Assembly (NCBI RefSeq): GCF_014697355.1
Contig: NZ_JACJRQ010000004.1
Location: forward strand, 124,001-188,000
Direction of reading: 5' to 3'
DNA: 64,000 nucleotides
From: Nostoc calcicola FACHB-3891
GTDB lineage: Bacteria > Cyanobacteriota > Cyanobacteriia > Cyanobacteriales > Nostocaceae
Shown here: positions 17,436 through 26,741 of the stretch, in pieces
How the letters are laid out: every line of letters starts with the position of its first letter
Position numbering within the stretch: the stretch's first letter is position 1
Notes under the pieces: generated by a model
What the model was told of the DNA's origin: nothing
Seen by the model: only the letters and a program-made list of their open reading frames with translations
The model's database searches: none
Translations under genes and position numbers: made by a program

Positions 17436-18407
17436 TTATTTTGGGTTTTTAGTAAGAATAGATGCTTGAATAAAGACTTCTCCACTCAGCAACACAATCC
17501 CAAATGTGACAATACCAATTCCCATGATTTGAATCAAGTTTAACGTTTCGCTAATGGTTGCCCAAGCTATTATTGCGGTCAATGCTGGACTGCTAGAGCC
17601 GATTATTGATGCGGTAGTTGCACCAATCATCCGAATTCCTAAATTGTTCAAAGTGTGACCGATAAAGGTAACTAAACCCGAAAAGATACTACCAATCCAC
17701 AGAGGCATCCAGTCAATTTGAGTAGTAGAAACTGGCCAGAAAAATAAGCTAACACCAGAGAGTAACAAGGTGGAAGCAAAACTGATCCAAGTGAAGGGAA
17801 CTGGATGTAATTTTTGCAAACATTTTTGGGCGATAACGTTATAGAATGCATAAACAATACCAGCACTAATACTCGCTATAATCCCAATTACAATGGTATG
17901 ATTGCTGTGAATTCCAGAAGATTGGGGAATAACAAAAATGCAGCCCACCAGAATAATCCCCATCACCAACCAACGGAAAAATGTAGGGCGTTGTCCGAAA
18001 AACTTCCAAGATAGCAACGCTGTAAACACGGGATAGATGAAGAAAAGCGTCGTAGCAATTCCAGTAGTAATTAAGCCAATAGCAACGTAGAGTAAGGTAA
18101 CGTAGACAAACATCAGTACTCCACAGATCGAGGCTTGAATTAGAACATTCCGGTGTTGGCGAGTGAACAACTCTCGTAATTCTTTAAGAGCAGATGGATA
18201 TAGCTTGAATGCCAGAGATGCCATGAGTGGAACCACAACTAGCATTCGCATAAACATCAATAAGAATGAATTCTGCAAATCCGGTTTAACGTATCCACCG
18301 AGTAAAAAGAAACTTAGTACGAGATGTTCTGAAAACAAAACTCGCACAGTAACGTTGTGAAACGCCAAAACAAAGGAGGATAGAAGAACCGTCAGGATGC
18401 CTAACAC
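17436..18407 (-). CDS. EamA/DMT-family membrane transporter
   Basis: 323 residues, ten hydrophobic segments in two EamA halves (~5-150 and ~165-310). The GTG at 18407 is preferred because the first helix (LTVLLSSFVLAFHNVTV) is needed for the family topology. Inner-membrane drug/metabolite transporter; many members export amino acids or small metabolites, substrate unknown. In tandem with the DJ-1/PfpI gene downstream. Confidence 0.82.
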   Translation of the reverse strand: MLGILTVLLSSFVLAFHNVTVRVLFSEHLVLSFFLLGGYVKPDLQNSFLLMFMRMLVVVPLMASLAFKLYPSALKELRELFTRQHRNVLIQASICGVLMFVYVTLLYVAIGLITTGIATTLFFIYPVFTALLSWKFFGQRPTFFRWLVMGIILVGCIFVIPQSSGIHSNHTIVIGIIASISAGIVYAFYNVIAQKCLQKLHPVPFTWISFASTLLLSGVSLFFWPVSTTQIDWMPLWIGSIFSGLVTFIGHTLNNLGIRMIGATTASIIGSSSPALTAIIAWATISETLNLIQIMGIGIVTFGIVLLSGEVFIQASILTKNPK

Positions 18408-18481
18408 GCAAAAAAGGTTTTTTGAAACCCGATTGTATTACTGAAATTACTGGATTGATAGACCAGACGAGATTTGAGTTT

Positions 18482-19078
18482 TTACGACTCTGGTTTCGTC
18501 AATTGTAAGGACGGCCGTCCAGAAAATTCATCATACCATTGAGCAAGTTGGGGATAGTTATGTCGCCATTGTAATTCCGGAAGACGAATTTCTAATCCTA
18601 GTGCAGAGGCGAGGGTGATATGAGCCAGCTTAGGAGTTTGGTCGAGTTTTTCGGAAATCTTCTCGAAGTAGTCTAAAATTCGCAAAGCACGCGATCGCTC
18701 TAACTCAATTACCTGTGGTGATTGCTCACTTTCGTCCCGCAATATTCGCTCCCTTGCCCAAATACTAATACCATCGATAAATGCAGTTGCGATGCCTTCA
18801 AGCTGCTGCGAAAATCCGTCAGAATCATCAGCAACAATTTTGATTTCAGGATTTAAGCGATTGAGATAACTAACGATGATCCGCGTTTCACTCAAGATGA
18901 ATCCGTCATCAGTCGCCAGGGTTGGCACTTTACCTGTGGGATTGTAATTGAGTAATTCGCTATGGGGATCGCGCACCGTAACTTTTTGCAGTTCCACGCG
19001 ATCGCTTAAATTTAGCTCAATGATTGCAACCCTAACTATGCGGGCGTATTGAGATCTTTCTGTGTAAAAGAGTTTCAT
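18482..19078 (-). CDS. Glutathione S-transferase
   Basis: 198 residues. Thioredoxin-like N-terminal domain (MKLFYTERSQYARIVRVAI), the cis-Pro GSH site NPTGKVPTLATDDG (~51-64) and ETRIIVSYLNR, then an all-alpha C-terminal domain. Typical length. Cytosolic conjugation, reduction or isomerisation with glutathione. It lies 29 bp after the end of the LLM monooxygenase gene (19108), same strand, so it is probably co-transcribed and may process products of that oxygenase. Confidence 0.85.
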   Translation of the reverse strand: MKLFYTERSQYARIVRVAIIELNLSDRVELQKVTVRDPHSELLNYNPTGKVPTLATDDGFILSETRIIVSYLNRLNPEIKIVADDSDGFSQQLEGIATAFIDGISIWARERILRDESEQSPQVIELERSRALRILDYFEKISEKLDQTPKLAHITLASALGLEIRLPELQWRHNYPQLAQWYDEFSGRPSLQLTKPES

Positions 19079-19107
19079 AAAAAAGTGCGATCGCTATTTT
19101 AGTGAAA

Positions 19108-20481
19108 TTATCTGGAAGCACCTGCTAGTTCTGGGGATGCAACTTTACTGAACTGATTTACTGGACGAGGTAAACCAAGATTCTCCCGTAGGGTGCGGCC
19201 TTCATATTCGGTACGGAATAAACCCCGGCGTTGCAGTTCTGGAATCACCAAATCTACAAATTCATCCAAACCACCAGGTAGCCAAGGTGGCATAATATTA
19301 AATCCATCAGCACCATCGTTAACAAACCAGTCTTCCAGGCGATCGGCAATTTGCTCTGGTGTTCCCAGAATTGTCCGATGTCCCCGTGCCCCTGCAATCC
19401 ACAAATACAGTTGCCTAATTGTTAAATTCTCTCTGCGGGCAAGGTCAGTTATCAGCTGCAAGCGACTTTTCCCACCATTGGTATCTGGCAAATCTGGCAG
19501 TGGGCCGTCCAAGGGATATTTCGATAAATCGTGTCCACCCACAAGTCCTGAGAGTAGTCCTAATCCAACCGACGGATGAATTAAATCTTGAAGTTCCTGG
19601 TACTTCTCTTTCGCTTCTTCCTCAGTTCTACCAATTACCGGAAATACACCAGGCATAATTTTCAGATGATCGGGCGATCGTCCATATTTACTCAGTCTAT
19701 TTTTCACACCAGAATAAAAGGTCTGAGCTTCGGCAAGAGTCTGTTGAGCAGTAAAAATTGCCTCTGCTGTCTGTGCCGCTAAATCTTGTCCAGCCTCAGA
19801 AGAACCAGCTTGCACAATCACCGGATACCCTTGAATGGGGCGGGCTACATTCAGCGGGCCGCGCACTGAGAAATGTTGACCCTTATGATTCGGAACGTGT
19901 AGCTTGTCAGGATCGAAGTAAATACCTGATTCTTTGTCGCGTAAAAAGGCGTCATCTTCCCAACTGTCCCAAAGCTTGGAAGTAACTTCTAAAAATTCCC
20001 TCGCCCGTTCATAGCGCAGTGCATGTTCTAAATGCTCTTCTCGGCTGAAGTTTTTAGCTGCGGCTTCAGCAGAGGAGGTGACAACATTCCATCCAGCACG
20101 ACCCCCACTTAAGTAATCTAACGAAGCAAACTTGCGGGCGAGGTGAAAGGGTTCGTCATAGGTAGTTGATGCCGTTGCCACCAAGCCGATATGCTCGGTC
20201 ACCACAGATAGTGCCGATAATAAAGTCAGCGGTTCAAAGTGGACACTGAATTGTCCTGAACGGCTAAAAGCTTCTCTCCCTTTTCCTTGATCCCAAACTG
20301 CTAAACCGTCCGCCAGAAAGAGCATATCAAATTTACCTCGTTCGGCTGTCTGTGCGAGGCGCTTGTAATGCTGAAAATTCAGACCTCCGTCCGGCTGAGC
20401 ATTGGGATGTCGCCAAGCCGCCACGTGATGACCTGAACCTGGTAGAAACGCACCTAGTTTAATTTGTTTTTTCTGACTCAT
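19108..20481 (-). CDS. LLM flavin-dependent monooxygenase of the NtaA/SnaA/DszA/SoxA type
   Basis: 457 residues, longer than SsuD-type LLMs because of the insertions of the NtaA/DszA branch. Markers: IKLGAFLPGSGHHVAAWRHP at the N-terminus, FDMLFLADGLAVWD, LTLLSALSVVTEHIGLVATASTTYDEPFHLARKFASLD, SGGRAGWNVVTS, and the C-terminal GTPEQIADRLEDWF and DGFNIMPPWLPGGLDEF. These enzymes use FMNH2 from a partner reductase and O2 to cleave C-S or C-N bonds (dibenzothiophene sulfone, nitrilotriacetate, related). The partner reductase is not in the window. Next to the TauD/AtsK-type gene (103 bp upstream), which supports an organosulfur substrate; identity of the substrate is inference. Confidence 0.88.
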   Translation of the reverse strand: MSQKKQIKLGAFLPGSGHHVAAWRHPNAQPDGGLNFQHYKRLAQTAERGKFDMLFLADGLAVWDQGKGREAFSRSGQFSVHFEPLTLLSALSVVTEHIGLVATASTTYDEPFHLARKFASLDYLSGGRAGWNVVTSSAEAAAKNFSREEHLEHALRYERAREFLEVTSKLWDSWEDDAFLRDKESGIYFDPDKLHVPNHKGQHFSVRGPLNVARPIQGYPVIVQAGSSEAGQDLAAQTAEAIFTAQQTLAEAQTFYSGVKNRLSKYGRSPDHLKIMPGVFPVIGRTEEEAKEKYQELQDLIHPSVGLGLLSGLVGGHDLSKYPLDGPLPDLPDTNGGKSRLQLITDLARRENLTIRQLYLWIAGARGHRTILGTPEQIADRLEDWFVNDGADGFNIMPPWLPGGLDEFVDLVIPELQRRGLFRTEYEGRTLRENLGLPRPVNQFSKVASPELAGASR

Positions 20482-20584
20482 TTTTTATTTATACGAAAAT
20501 TTACTTATGCTTTTTCAACTTTGGGACTGGGGACTGGGAAGAAGTTTCTCGATCGAAATCCCTACTCCCCATTCCCTACTCCCC

Positions 20585-21499
20585 CTATACTGCAACTGCC
20601 TCGCGTCGGTTGTATGCAGAAGAGTCACCCTTGATGGCTTGACTTTCTTTACCATCAATACCAACTGGAGTATCGCCGACGATTGTCACTCGCTGAACGT
20701 GACGGGGTTGGTTGCCGTAATCAGCAATTGCGTAGTGTTGAGTAGCGCGGTTGTCCCAGAATGCCACATCACCAACTTGCCAACGCCAACGAACTGTATT
20801 TTCGGGACGGGTTACGTAAGCTTGTAACAGTCTTAAAATATCGTCGGATTCAGTGGTTGATAGGCCACGGAACTGACGAACAAAGCCACCAATAAATAAA
20901 CCACGTTCACCAGATTCAGGATGAACGCGTACTACAGGGTGAAGCGTTTCATATACCGTCGAGGTGAAAACAGCTCGGTAAGCCTTCACGTCTTCAGGAA
21001 GGTCAAATCCAGTTGCATAGTCGTAGGCATTGCTATGTACTGCCCAGAGTTCATCTGCAAGACTACGCAGATGGTTTGGTAAATCTTGATATGCAGTCAC
21101 AGAGTTTGCCCAGATAGTATCGCCTCCGGCTGGAGGAATGACGAGTGCCCGCAAGATGGAGCCAAGGGGAGGACGGTCTACAAATGTTACATCAGTGTGC
21201 CAACTATTTGCACGGGAAGTAGTTTTGCCGTAATTCAAATCGAGGACTTCTGGATTGTCTGGAAGTGAGGGAACAGTGGGGTGAGCTGTAGTAACTTCAC
21301 CAAATCTGCGAGCGAAAGCTACCTGTCCGTTAGCATCGAGTTGCTGTTGATCGCGGAAGAAAATTACTTTGTATTGAACTAGAGCTTTGCGGATATCACT
21401 GATAATTTCGTCGCTCAGGTTATTACTCAAATTCACGCCAATGATTTGGGCACCGATGCGTCCGGCAACTGGTTTGATGTCAAAGTGTTGGGAAGTCAT
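20585..21499 (-). CDS. TauD/AtsK-type Fe(II)/2-oxoglutarate dioxygenase
   Basis: 304 residues. Iron ligands H101 and D103 in NSWHTDVTF and H255 in DNRATQHYAIADY; 2-oxoglutarate-binding Arg in RHVQRVTI (~267-270). N-terminal GAQIIGVNLS and RDQQQL are family landmarks. The family oxidises the carbon next to a sulfonate or sulfate ester, releasing sulfite (taurine, TauD) or sulfate (alkyl sulfates, AtsK). The SRANSWHTDVTF stretch looks closer to AtsK than to TauD. Cytosolic. Lies in a minus-strand run of genes (24282 to 18482) preceded by the dyad site at 24415. Confidence 0.88.
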   Translation of the reverse strand: MTSQHFDIKPVAGRIGAQIIGVNLSNNLSDEIISDIRKALVQYKVIFFRDQQQLDANGQVAFARRFGEVTTAHPTVPSLPDNPEVLDLNYGKTTSRANSWHTDVTFVDRPPLGSILRALVIPPAGGDTIWANSVTAYQDLPNHLRSLADELWAVHSNAYDYATGFDLPEDVKAYRAVFTSTVYETLHPVVRVHPESGERGLFIGGFVRQFRGLSTTESDDILRLLQAYVTRPENTVRWRWQVGDVAFWDNRATQHYAIADYGNQPRHVQRVTIVGDTPVGIDGKESQAIKGDSSAYNRREAVAV

Positions 21500-21794
21500 G
21501 TGTTTGTTTCTACTGAAATGTTTGTGTTGAAATTGGGGTTTTCGAGGCTCTGCAATCCGCTCTATTAATTAGATAAGACTTATGCAAGGATTCTCTGAAA
21601 GTCTTATTTGTCGGCGTTGCTGATTGAGAATATGAATTTAGTTCACGCAGAGGCAAGGCAGCGCGGTCTTGGGGGTTTCCCCCATGAGCGACTGCCGCGC
21701 AGAGTCGCGGAGAGTAAGAGTTGAGAAGAGTTGATTTTTGAATTTCATATTTGAATTCAGCAACGCCTATTTGTCTATGCCCTCTGCTACCTTG
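21500..21794. other. Intergenic gap between the TauD-type and SDR genes
   Basis: Holds TGGGGGTTTCCCCCA (21670-21684), a perfect small hairpin within a CGCGG-rich repeat (GCAGAGGC...GCGGAGAG), and AT-rich flanks. The hairpin may end or attenuate transcription between SDR and the dioxygenase. Confidence 0.4.
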
Positions 21795-22595
21795 TTAAAC
21801 ACCAGGTGTAGAACCGCCATCAACGATAATTTCTGTTCCTGTAATCGATGCAGCTAGATCGGATACCAAAAACAGCGCTAGGGCAGCAATTTCTTCTGGC
21901 TGGGCGATTCTTTTTAAAGGAATAGTCTGAATGCTTTCGGCCTTTGCTTGCTCGACGGTGATTCCACGGGCTTGGGCGTTCTGCTGCGCTAGACGTTCAG
22001 CACGTTCAGTAGCTGTAGCACCAGGCGATATGGCATTAATGCGAATGTTGTACTCGGCTAACTCTTTAGAAATGCCCTTTGTGAAGTTGAGCAGAGCCGC
22101 ATTGCTTGTACCACCAGCCAAAAAGCTAGGGCGAGGTGTACGTGCTGCACCGCCGACTATATTAACAATCCGTCCATCACCGCGACTTTTTTGATGGGGT
22201 ACAACGGCTCTGACAAAGCGAATGTAGCCCAATAGTTTTAGATTCCAAGCATCCAAAAATAAATCATCACTTGAGTCAAGGAACGACCCCGCACGGGCTG
22301 AACCGGCGTTATTAATCAAGATATCAATCTGGCCAAACTGTGTCAGAGTTGTTGACACAACTTTCTCAACATCCTCAGCCTGGGTCAGGTCGGCACCGAT
22401 GGAGATGACTTTTGCTCCTGGGGTGGGTAAGGATTGAATCGCACTGACGGCATTTTCTAGTCGTTCTGGGTTACGAGCGGCGATCGCCACATTCACACCC
22501 TCACTATACAAAGCTTTGGCGATCGCTAACCCAATCCCCGCACTTCCTCCTGTCACAATCGCTGTTTTACCTGATAATTTTAGTTCTAAGCTCAT
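21795..22595 (-). CDS. Short-chain dehydrogenase/reductase with altered active site
   Basis: 266 residues, Rossmann fold with TGGSAGIGLAIA (cofactor loop), INNAGSA, and the C-terminal PEEIAALALFLVSD and GTEIIVDGG. The usual catalytic Ser-Tyr-Lys is missing: where YxxxK is expected the sequence is GGTSNAAL, so Tyr aligns with Gly and Lys with Asn, and the Ser strand reads VNIVGGAA. Some SDR subgroups have this pattern and may use another mechanism or only bind ligand. NAD(P) binding is likely, reaction unknown. Same direction as the neighbouring MDR and TauD-type genes. Confidence 0.82.
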   Translation of the reverse strand: MSLELKLSGKTAIVTGGSAGIGLAIAKALYSEGVNVAIAARNPERLENAVSAIQSLPTPGAKVISIGADLTQAEDVEKVVSTTLTQFGQIDILINNAGSARAGSFLDSSDDLFLDAWNLKLLGYIRFVRAVVPHQKSRGDGRIVNIVGGAARTPRPSFLAGGTSNAALLNFTKGISKELAEYNIRINAISPGATATERAERLAQQNAQARGITVEQAKAESIQTIPLKRIAQPEEIAALALFLVSDLAASITGTEIIVDGGSTPGV

Positions 22596-22794
22596 AGCAA
22601 AGTCATACCATTTTTGATTTTAGATTTTAGATTTTGGATTGGGGATAGTTTGGTGAATCTAGGTTGAGTAAATCAATCTGTCACAATCATTTTTAAGGTT
22701 CAAAAATGTGATTTATTTTTCACAACTCAGCTATCCCGCAATACGCTTAATGTAAGCGTAAAAATATTCATTGTAGAGACGCGATTCATCGCGT

Positions 22795-23172
22795 CTAAAA
22801 AACTTCGACAACCTCATCCCGAACCAATAATATTGCTGATTGAGAACCTCTATTGTGGATGTTCAAGATTGTTCGGCTTTCTTGGGATGTACAACCCAAA
22901 AGTATCTTGATTTCTGTATCCCGCTTTTCTAAGTCAACACTACAGATGAGGGCGGTGACTGTTTTACTTAATAAGCTTCCTATCCAGACATCTATATCAG
23001 CTTTATCTCCAGATCGAGTATCTTCCAAGTATCCATAATCCAGTGGATAAATAAAGGATGGATAACGTGGATGTGATGTACCTTTTGGACGATCTATCTT
23101 GACGTTACTAGCAGCTACAAGTTGGTCTAGTTTTAACCAGAATTGAGCATAACTCGTAATTTCTAATGACAC
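22795..23172 (-). CDS. Inorganic pyrophosphatase-like small protein
   Basis: 125 residues from a GTG. The segment IDRPKGTSHPRYPSFIYPLDY followed by GYLEDTRSGDKADIDVWIGS follows the pattern of family I soluble pyrophosphatases (substrate Lys/Arg, YPxxYGY, then a metal loop). The canonical DGDPLDV metal loop is GDKADIDV here and the protein is much shorter than the usual ~170 residues, so classical PPi hydrolysis is doubtful. Starts 162 bp after the MDR stop on the same strand. A GATTTTA/GATTTTGG repeat lies downstream at 22612-22640. Confidence 0.55.
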   Translation of the reverse strand: MSLEITSYAQFWLKLDQLVAASNVKIDRPKGTSHPRYPSFIYPLDYGYLEDTRSGDKADIDVWIGSLLSKTVTALICSVDLEKRDTEIKILLGCTSQESRTILNIHNRGSQSAILLVRDEVVEVF

Positions 23173-23334
23173 TCGTTCGCCTTTGGCATCTCCCTTTAGG
23201 ACAAGACTCGCTAACGTAATTCATAATTATTATCCACACCTGAACTTAAGCGGCTCGAAACAATAAATTTAGGTGCATAAAAAGACAACTAATTACGAAT
23301 TACGAATTATGAATTACGAATTATTTCGTAATTC

Positions 23335-24282
23335 TCAATTGGAAATGTGCAATACAGCCTTGCCAGGAAAACTTCTATCGAGTAGTTTTTGAGCTACGTC
23401 AGCTATTTCTGTCCAAGAAGCTTCTAAATCAATGTGAGGACGCAACTGGCCTGCTTCTACTAAACTCAAAAGCCGTTTTAGACCCACTGCTGCTGATTCA
23501 AATCTCAGTTCATCGAACAGACGTAAACCATACAGACTCACGCCACCAGTCCCGAAAAATTGGGCAGCGTTGAATGTTACTTCCGCTCCCCCAGAGACTC
23601 CATACAGCACGGTTTTTCCATCCTGAGCCAGTAAGCCAAGAGCTATACCCAAAGTCTTGCCACCTACTGACTCTACAATTAGATGATAAGGGCCATATTC
23701 CTTTGCGGGTGACAGGTCTTCACCAATCACCACCGATTGTGCCCCTGCTTCTCTCACCAGAGCCTCATAGCCAGCTTGGCGAATATGTGCCACGACTTGC
23801 GCCCCTGAGAGTCGTGCCAATTGAATCGCAAAGTAACCAACACCTCCTGATGCACCTGTAACCAAAACAGGCTTACCTAAAAGTGAACCGCCTTTTAGCA
23901 CCGCATGGTAGGCAGTTAAACCTGCCACAGGCAATGTAGCAGCTTCAGCAAAAGATATCGATGGTGGTATTTCTGCTAGGGTGCTGGTGGGAACAGATAC
24001 AAGTTCTGCCCAAGCACCGCTGCGGCGCAAGCCCACTACACGCGCTCCTTGGGGAGGCCCTGACCCATCAATGGCAGGAGTTTCTATAACACCAGCCAAG
24101 TCCCAACCAGGCTGCCAACCAGCCTCAGCAGTGGTTGAACGTTTGACCTCTCCCCGATTCAAGGAAATCGCCGCTACCCGCACTAAAGCTTCATCTGAAG
24201 CAGGCTGTGGTGCAGTCACTTCACTTAGTGCCAAACGCCCTGGCACATTGGGGTCAACAATCACAGCACGTATTTTGCTCAT
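23335..24282 (-). CDS. Medium-chain (zinc-type) dehydrogenase / quinone oxidoreductase
   Basis: 315 residues, MDR fold: N-terminal GroES-like domain (ALVRVAAISLNRGEVKRS, GWDLAGVIE), then the NADPH domain with VLVTGASGGVGYFAIQLARL (~140-160). The zinc-ligand Cys/His set of alcohol dehydrogenases is absent, so this is the zinc-free quinone-oxidoreductase branch reducing enones or quinones with NADPH. It is the first gene of the minus-strand run that continues with the pyrophosphatase-like, SDR, TauD-type, LLM and GST genes; the dyad site at 24415-24448 lies about 130 bp upstream of its start. Confidence 0.85.
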   Translation of the reverse strand: MSKIRAVIVDPNVPGRLALSEVTAPQPASDEALVRVAAISLNRGEVKRSTTAEAGWQPGWDLAGVIETPAIDGSGPPQGARVVGLRRSGAWAELVSVPTSTLAEIPPSISFAEAATLPVAGLTAYHAVLKGGSLLGKPVLVTGASGGVGYFAIQLARLSGAQVVAHIRQAGYEALVREAGAQSVVIGEDLSPAKEYGPYHLIVESVGGKTLGIALGLLAQDGKTVLYGVSGGAEVTFNAAQFFGTGGVSLYGLRLFDELRFESAAVGLKRLLSLVEAGQLRPHIDLEASWTEIADVAQKLLDRSFPGKAVLHISN

Positions 24283-24414
24283 AAGGTTGCCCTGGCTTAG
24301 AGATTAATTTGTAGATCGTTGGTTCGCAATTTAGTGCTTGCAATAGATCAAGTTGATAGATTATCTATTTTTTCTTTACTTTAAATTCCTACAACTAGGT
24401 TAACGATATTTAAT

Positions 24415-24448
24415 AAACTACGGTAACTTGATAAGTTTAACGTAGTTT
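24415..24448. promoter_or_regulatory. Dyad operator-like site, copy 1 (AAACTAC-N20-GTAGTTT)
   Basis: AAACTAC at 24415-24421 and GTAGTTT at 24442-24448 are perfect reverse complements with 20 nt between. The longer arms TAAACTACG/CGTAGTTTA also match. The same arms and spacing recur at 49702-49735 and 53091-53124, and AAACTACGGT is common to all three. It lies upstream of the MDR gene at 24282. Confidence 0.65.
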
Positions 24449-24664
24449 ATAGTACGTAAAAAGAAAATTATCACAGAAAACTAGAACAATCAAGCATCTT
24501 GGGAAAAGATTTGTTTCATCAATACCTGCATTGCTGCGCTGTCAAAAGATGCAGGGGAGCAGTTCTTGCTGGGAGCAGGGAGCAGGGAGAGTAAAGAAAA
24601 ATCTGATTAAATAAATTGGGTAATTTATTCTCTGGAAGTCCCTTAACGTGAAATCTATGTCCTC

Positions 24665-24782
24665 CAAGGAACTGAAGTTCCTTGCTGATAGGGAAAGTCA
24701 TCTTTTAGATGACTGAATATCCCCAAAAATCTTTAGTCATCTTTAGATGACTTGAGCTATTAGACTGGAACTTCAGTTCCAG
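24665..24782. repeat. Nested array of four short palindromes (A-B-B-A)
   Basis: A: CAAGGAACT-GA-AGTTCCTTG (24665-24684). B: AGTCATCT-TTT-AGATGACT (24696-24714). B: AGTCATCT-TT-AGATGACT (24735-24752). A': CTGGAACT-TC-AGTTCCAG (24765-24782). The outer pair are inverted copies of each other, so the whole 118 bp could also fold as one large hairpin. It has no coding capacity. The rest of 24283-24908 holds the dyad and a purine/pyrimidine pair (~24560-24590 and ~24840-24875). Confidence 0.7.
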
Positions 24783-24908
24783 GCGGGTTATAAAGCCAAC
24801 AGTTAAGCCATTTATAGCTTAAGTTGACACCACTGGGCTTGCTCCCCCCGCTCCCTGCCCCCTTCCCCTCTGCCTCTTTGGTAATCTAGCTCCTGTGAAA
24901 TGTTTTCC

Positions 24909-26741
24909 TTAAACTGTGACTTTCGTGCCGTCAAATTTAGTAAAGGTGAAGCCCTGGAATCGTTCGTTGTAGCCTAGTCTTTCATCCCTAAGGAGGCTAA
25001 TGGCAACTTCTTCTCCCAAAGCCAAGGCAGCTGAACCATCGGAACGCCAATGAATACCACCGTTACCGCGACCGATAGCATAGTTAGTTGCTAGTTTATT
25101 TAACTCACCGCCTACGGTCAGAGGTGACCCGCTGTAGGAAATTACTTTTGTGGGGTCATTGGGGTCAGGTATGACTGGGTTGGGGAAAACATAGTTCTCG
25201 TCAAAGAATGCTTTTAACAGTGTGACATTGACAGCAGCAGTAACAGCAGCGCCACCCGTATAGGAAGAATGGATTGGTGAAGCTTCTGGATATGCTTGAG
25301 GTAACAAATAAGTGCCAAAGGTTCCGAAGGTCGAAGCTAAAGCTTGGGAATTTAAGACCTCAGAATTAATCGGATACTGGGTTTTATTGACAATATTGTT
25401 GTAAATTAGCCCACCGTAGGCCTCTGGGCGCAGAGTGCGGTGTACATAATACTTCTGCCAGTATGATGCTCTAATCGCACGCGAACTGCCCAAGTTGAGC
25501 AAGGCTTGTAAATGTCCGACTGCAAAGGTGGCAGCAGAACCAGCTTGGGTCTTGGAATTGACATAGGGGTTGCCTGGATTCAATGGTGCGCCGATAGTAC
25601 CAAGAATTAAGGAGGCTCCCAAGTACGTAGGACCACCGATATGAGCATATTCACCTAAATCACGAACCGTGACTATGTAACGGTTAATAGGATCGTAGTT
25701 AATTGCCTTGCCTGAACTCCCTCCATTCTGAACGGTCAGCCATTCATTGAAATCGATGAGAAAGTCATTGCCAGGAAGTGCAGTACGAATTAGTGGCGAA
25801 ACAGACTGGGTTCCCCAAACAATAGTCCGCAGCAGAAATTGTGAGATGTAAGGTCCTTCTAGTACCCCTGGTGGAGTAACATATTTTGTACTATTACCAG
25901 ACGAATCCTTGCGATCGACGTAGTTGACGCTACCACGAAATAAAGTTTGGGGAGTTACAAGGCCATTTTGTTTTGGGCCTCGGAACGCCGAAAGCTTGTT
26001 CAGGTCTGCGACAGCTGCCAAAACTTTTGGGTCGTCTGTATTGTTTTGGAACTTGGAATAAGGTACATCACGTAGTAAGGCTTGCCAGTAGAGTTCAACA
26101 GCTTCAGCAGCCCTTCTTGCACTAGCTAGAGGTGGTGGTGGTGGGACTGCTATCTGGGCTGCATTGATGCCTTCCAAGCTAATTGCCAGAGGTCCTTGAG
26201 GATTGACGAGTTTTCTGGTGCCACCCAAGATGATATTTTCAAAATCATCTGGGTTTTGCGTTCTCAATGCTTTGGTCAAAGAGTTGTAAGCTTCCAATTT
26301 GACCTCGCCCCGCGCATCGTGGGGTAGTCCCCTACTGTCGGAGCCGATTTTGTTGGGATATCGCTCCTCGTCACCATTGGTCGGATGCGGCGGAATGGGA
26401 ATATTCCTTTCGAGTCTTGCTGCTTCGACACGTACTCGAAAAGCTTTATCAACAAACCTTTCATAGTTGAACCGTGACCTTCCAGAACGTCCGAAAGGAT
26501 TTTCGGCTTGGGCAATGTCTCCTCCCCTTTTGGAAGACACAGTTGAACCTAAAATACCTCCAACAGCGCTGGCGACTGTAAATAAACCTACACGACCTAG
26601 AAATGAACGTCTACTACCACGACTAAATAAGAAGCGTCTGCCACCTGAACTACCTACATTGGGTTTCTGAGGCTGCTTTATTTCGCTCTGAGTTTGAGCA
26701 TCTTGACCAGAATTGTGGTGAGAATTGGGATCTACTTGCAT
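24909..26741 (-). CDS. Tat-exported vanadium haloperoxidase/PAP2-fold protein, catalytic His missing
   Basis: 610 residues. A twin-arginine signal SRRSFLGRVGLFTVASAVGG (R44-R45) directs folded export. The helical core matches vanadium-dependent haloperoxidases: K430 and R435 in YWQKYYVHRTLRPE, and R558...H564 in GRGNGGIHWRSDG (the R-x5-H pair in which His binds vanadate). The third motif, normally SGH after HPSYP, reads HSSYTGGAA here (491-499), so the acid-base His aligns with Ala. Vanadate or phosphate could still bind, but haloperoxidase activity is doubtful. Periplasmic or extracellular. It follows the MFS gene at 28575 on the same strand but is separated by 529 bp. Confidence 0.82.
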   Translation of the reverse strand: MQVDPNSHHNSGQDAQTQSEIKQPQKPNVGSSGGRRFLFSRGSRRSFLGRVGLFTVASAVGGILGSTVSSKRGGDIAQAENPFGRSGRSRFNYERFVDKAFRVRVEAARLERNIPIPPHPTNGDEERYPNKIGSDSRGLPHDARGEVKLEAYNSLTKALRTQNPDDFENIILGGTRKLVNPQGPLAISLEGINAAQIAVPPPPPLASARRAAEAVELYWQALLRDVPYSKFQNNTDDPKVLAAVADLNKLSAFRGPKQNGLVTPQTLFRGSVNYVDRKDSSGNSTKYVTPPGVLEGPYISQFLLRTIVWGTQSVSPLIRTALPGNDFLIDFNEWLTVQNGGSSGKAINYDPINRYIVTVRDLGEYAHIGGPTYLGASLILGTIGAPLNPGNPYVNSKTQAGSAATFAVGHLQALLNLGSSRAIRASYWQKYYVHRTLRPEAYGGLIYNNIVNKTQYPINSEVLNSQALASTFGTFGTYLLPQAYPEASPIHSSYTGGAAVTAAVNVTLLKAFFDENYVFPNPVIPDPNDPTKVISYSGSPLTVGGELNKLATNYAIGRGNGGIHWRSDGSAALALGEEVAISLLRDERLGYNERFQGFTFTKFDGTKVTV

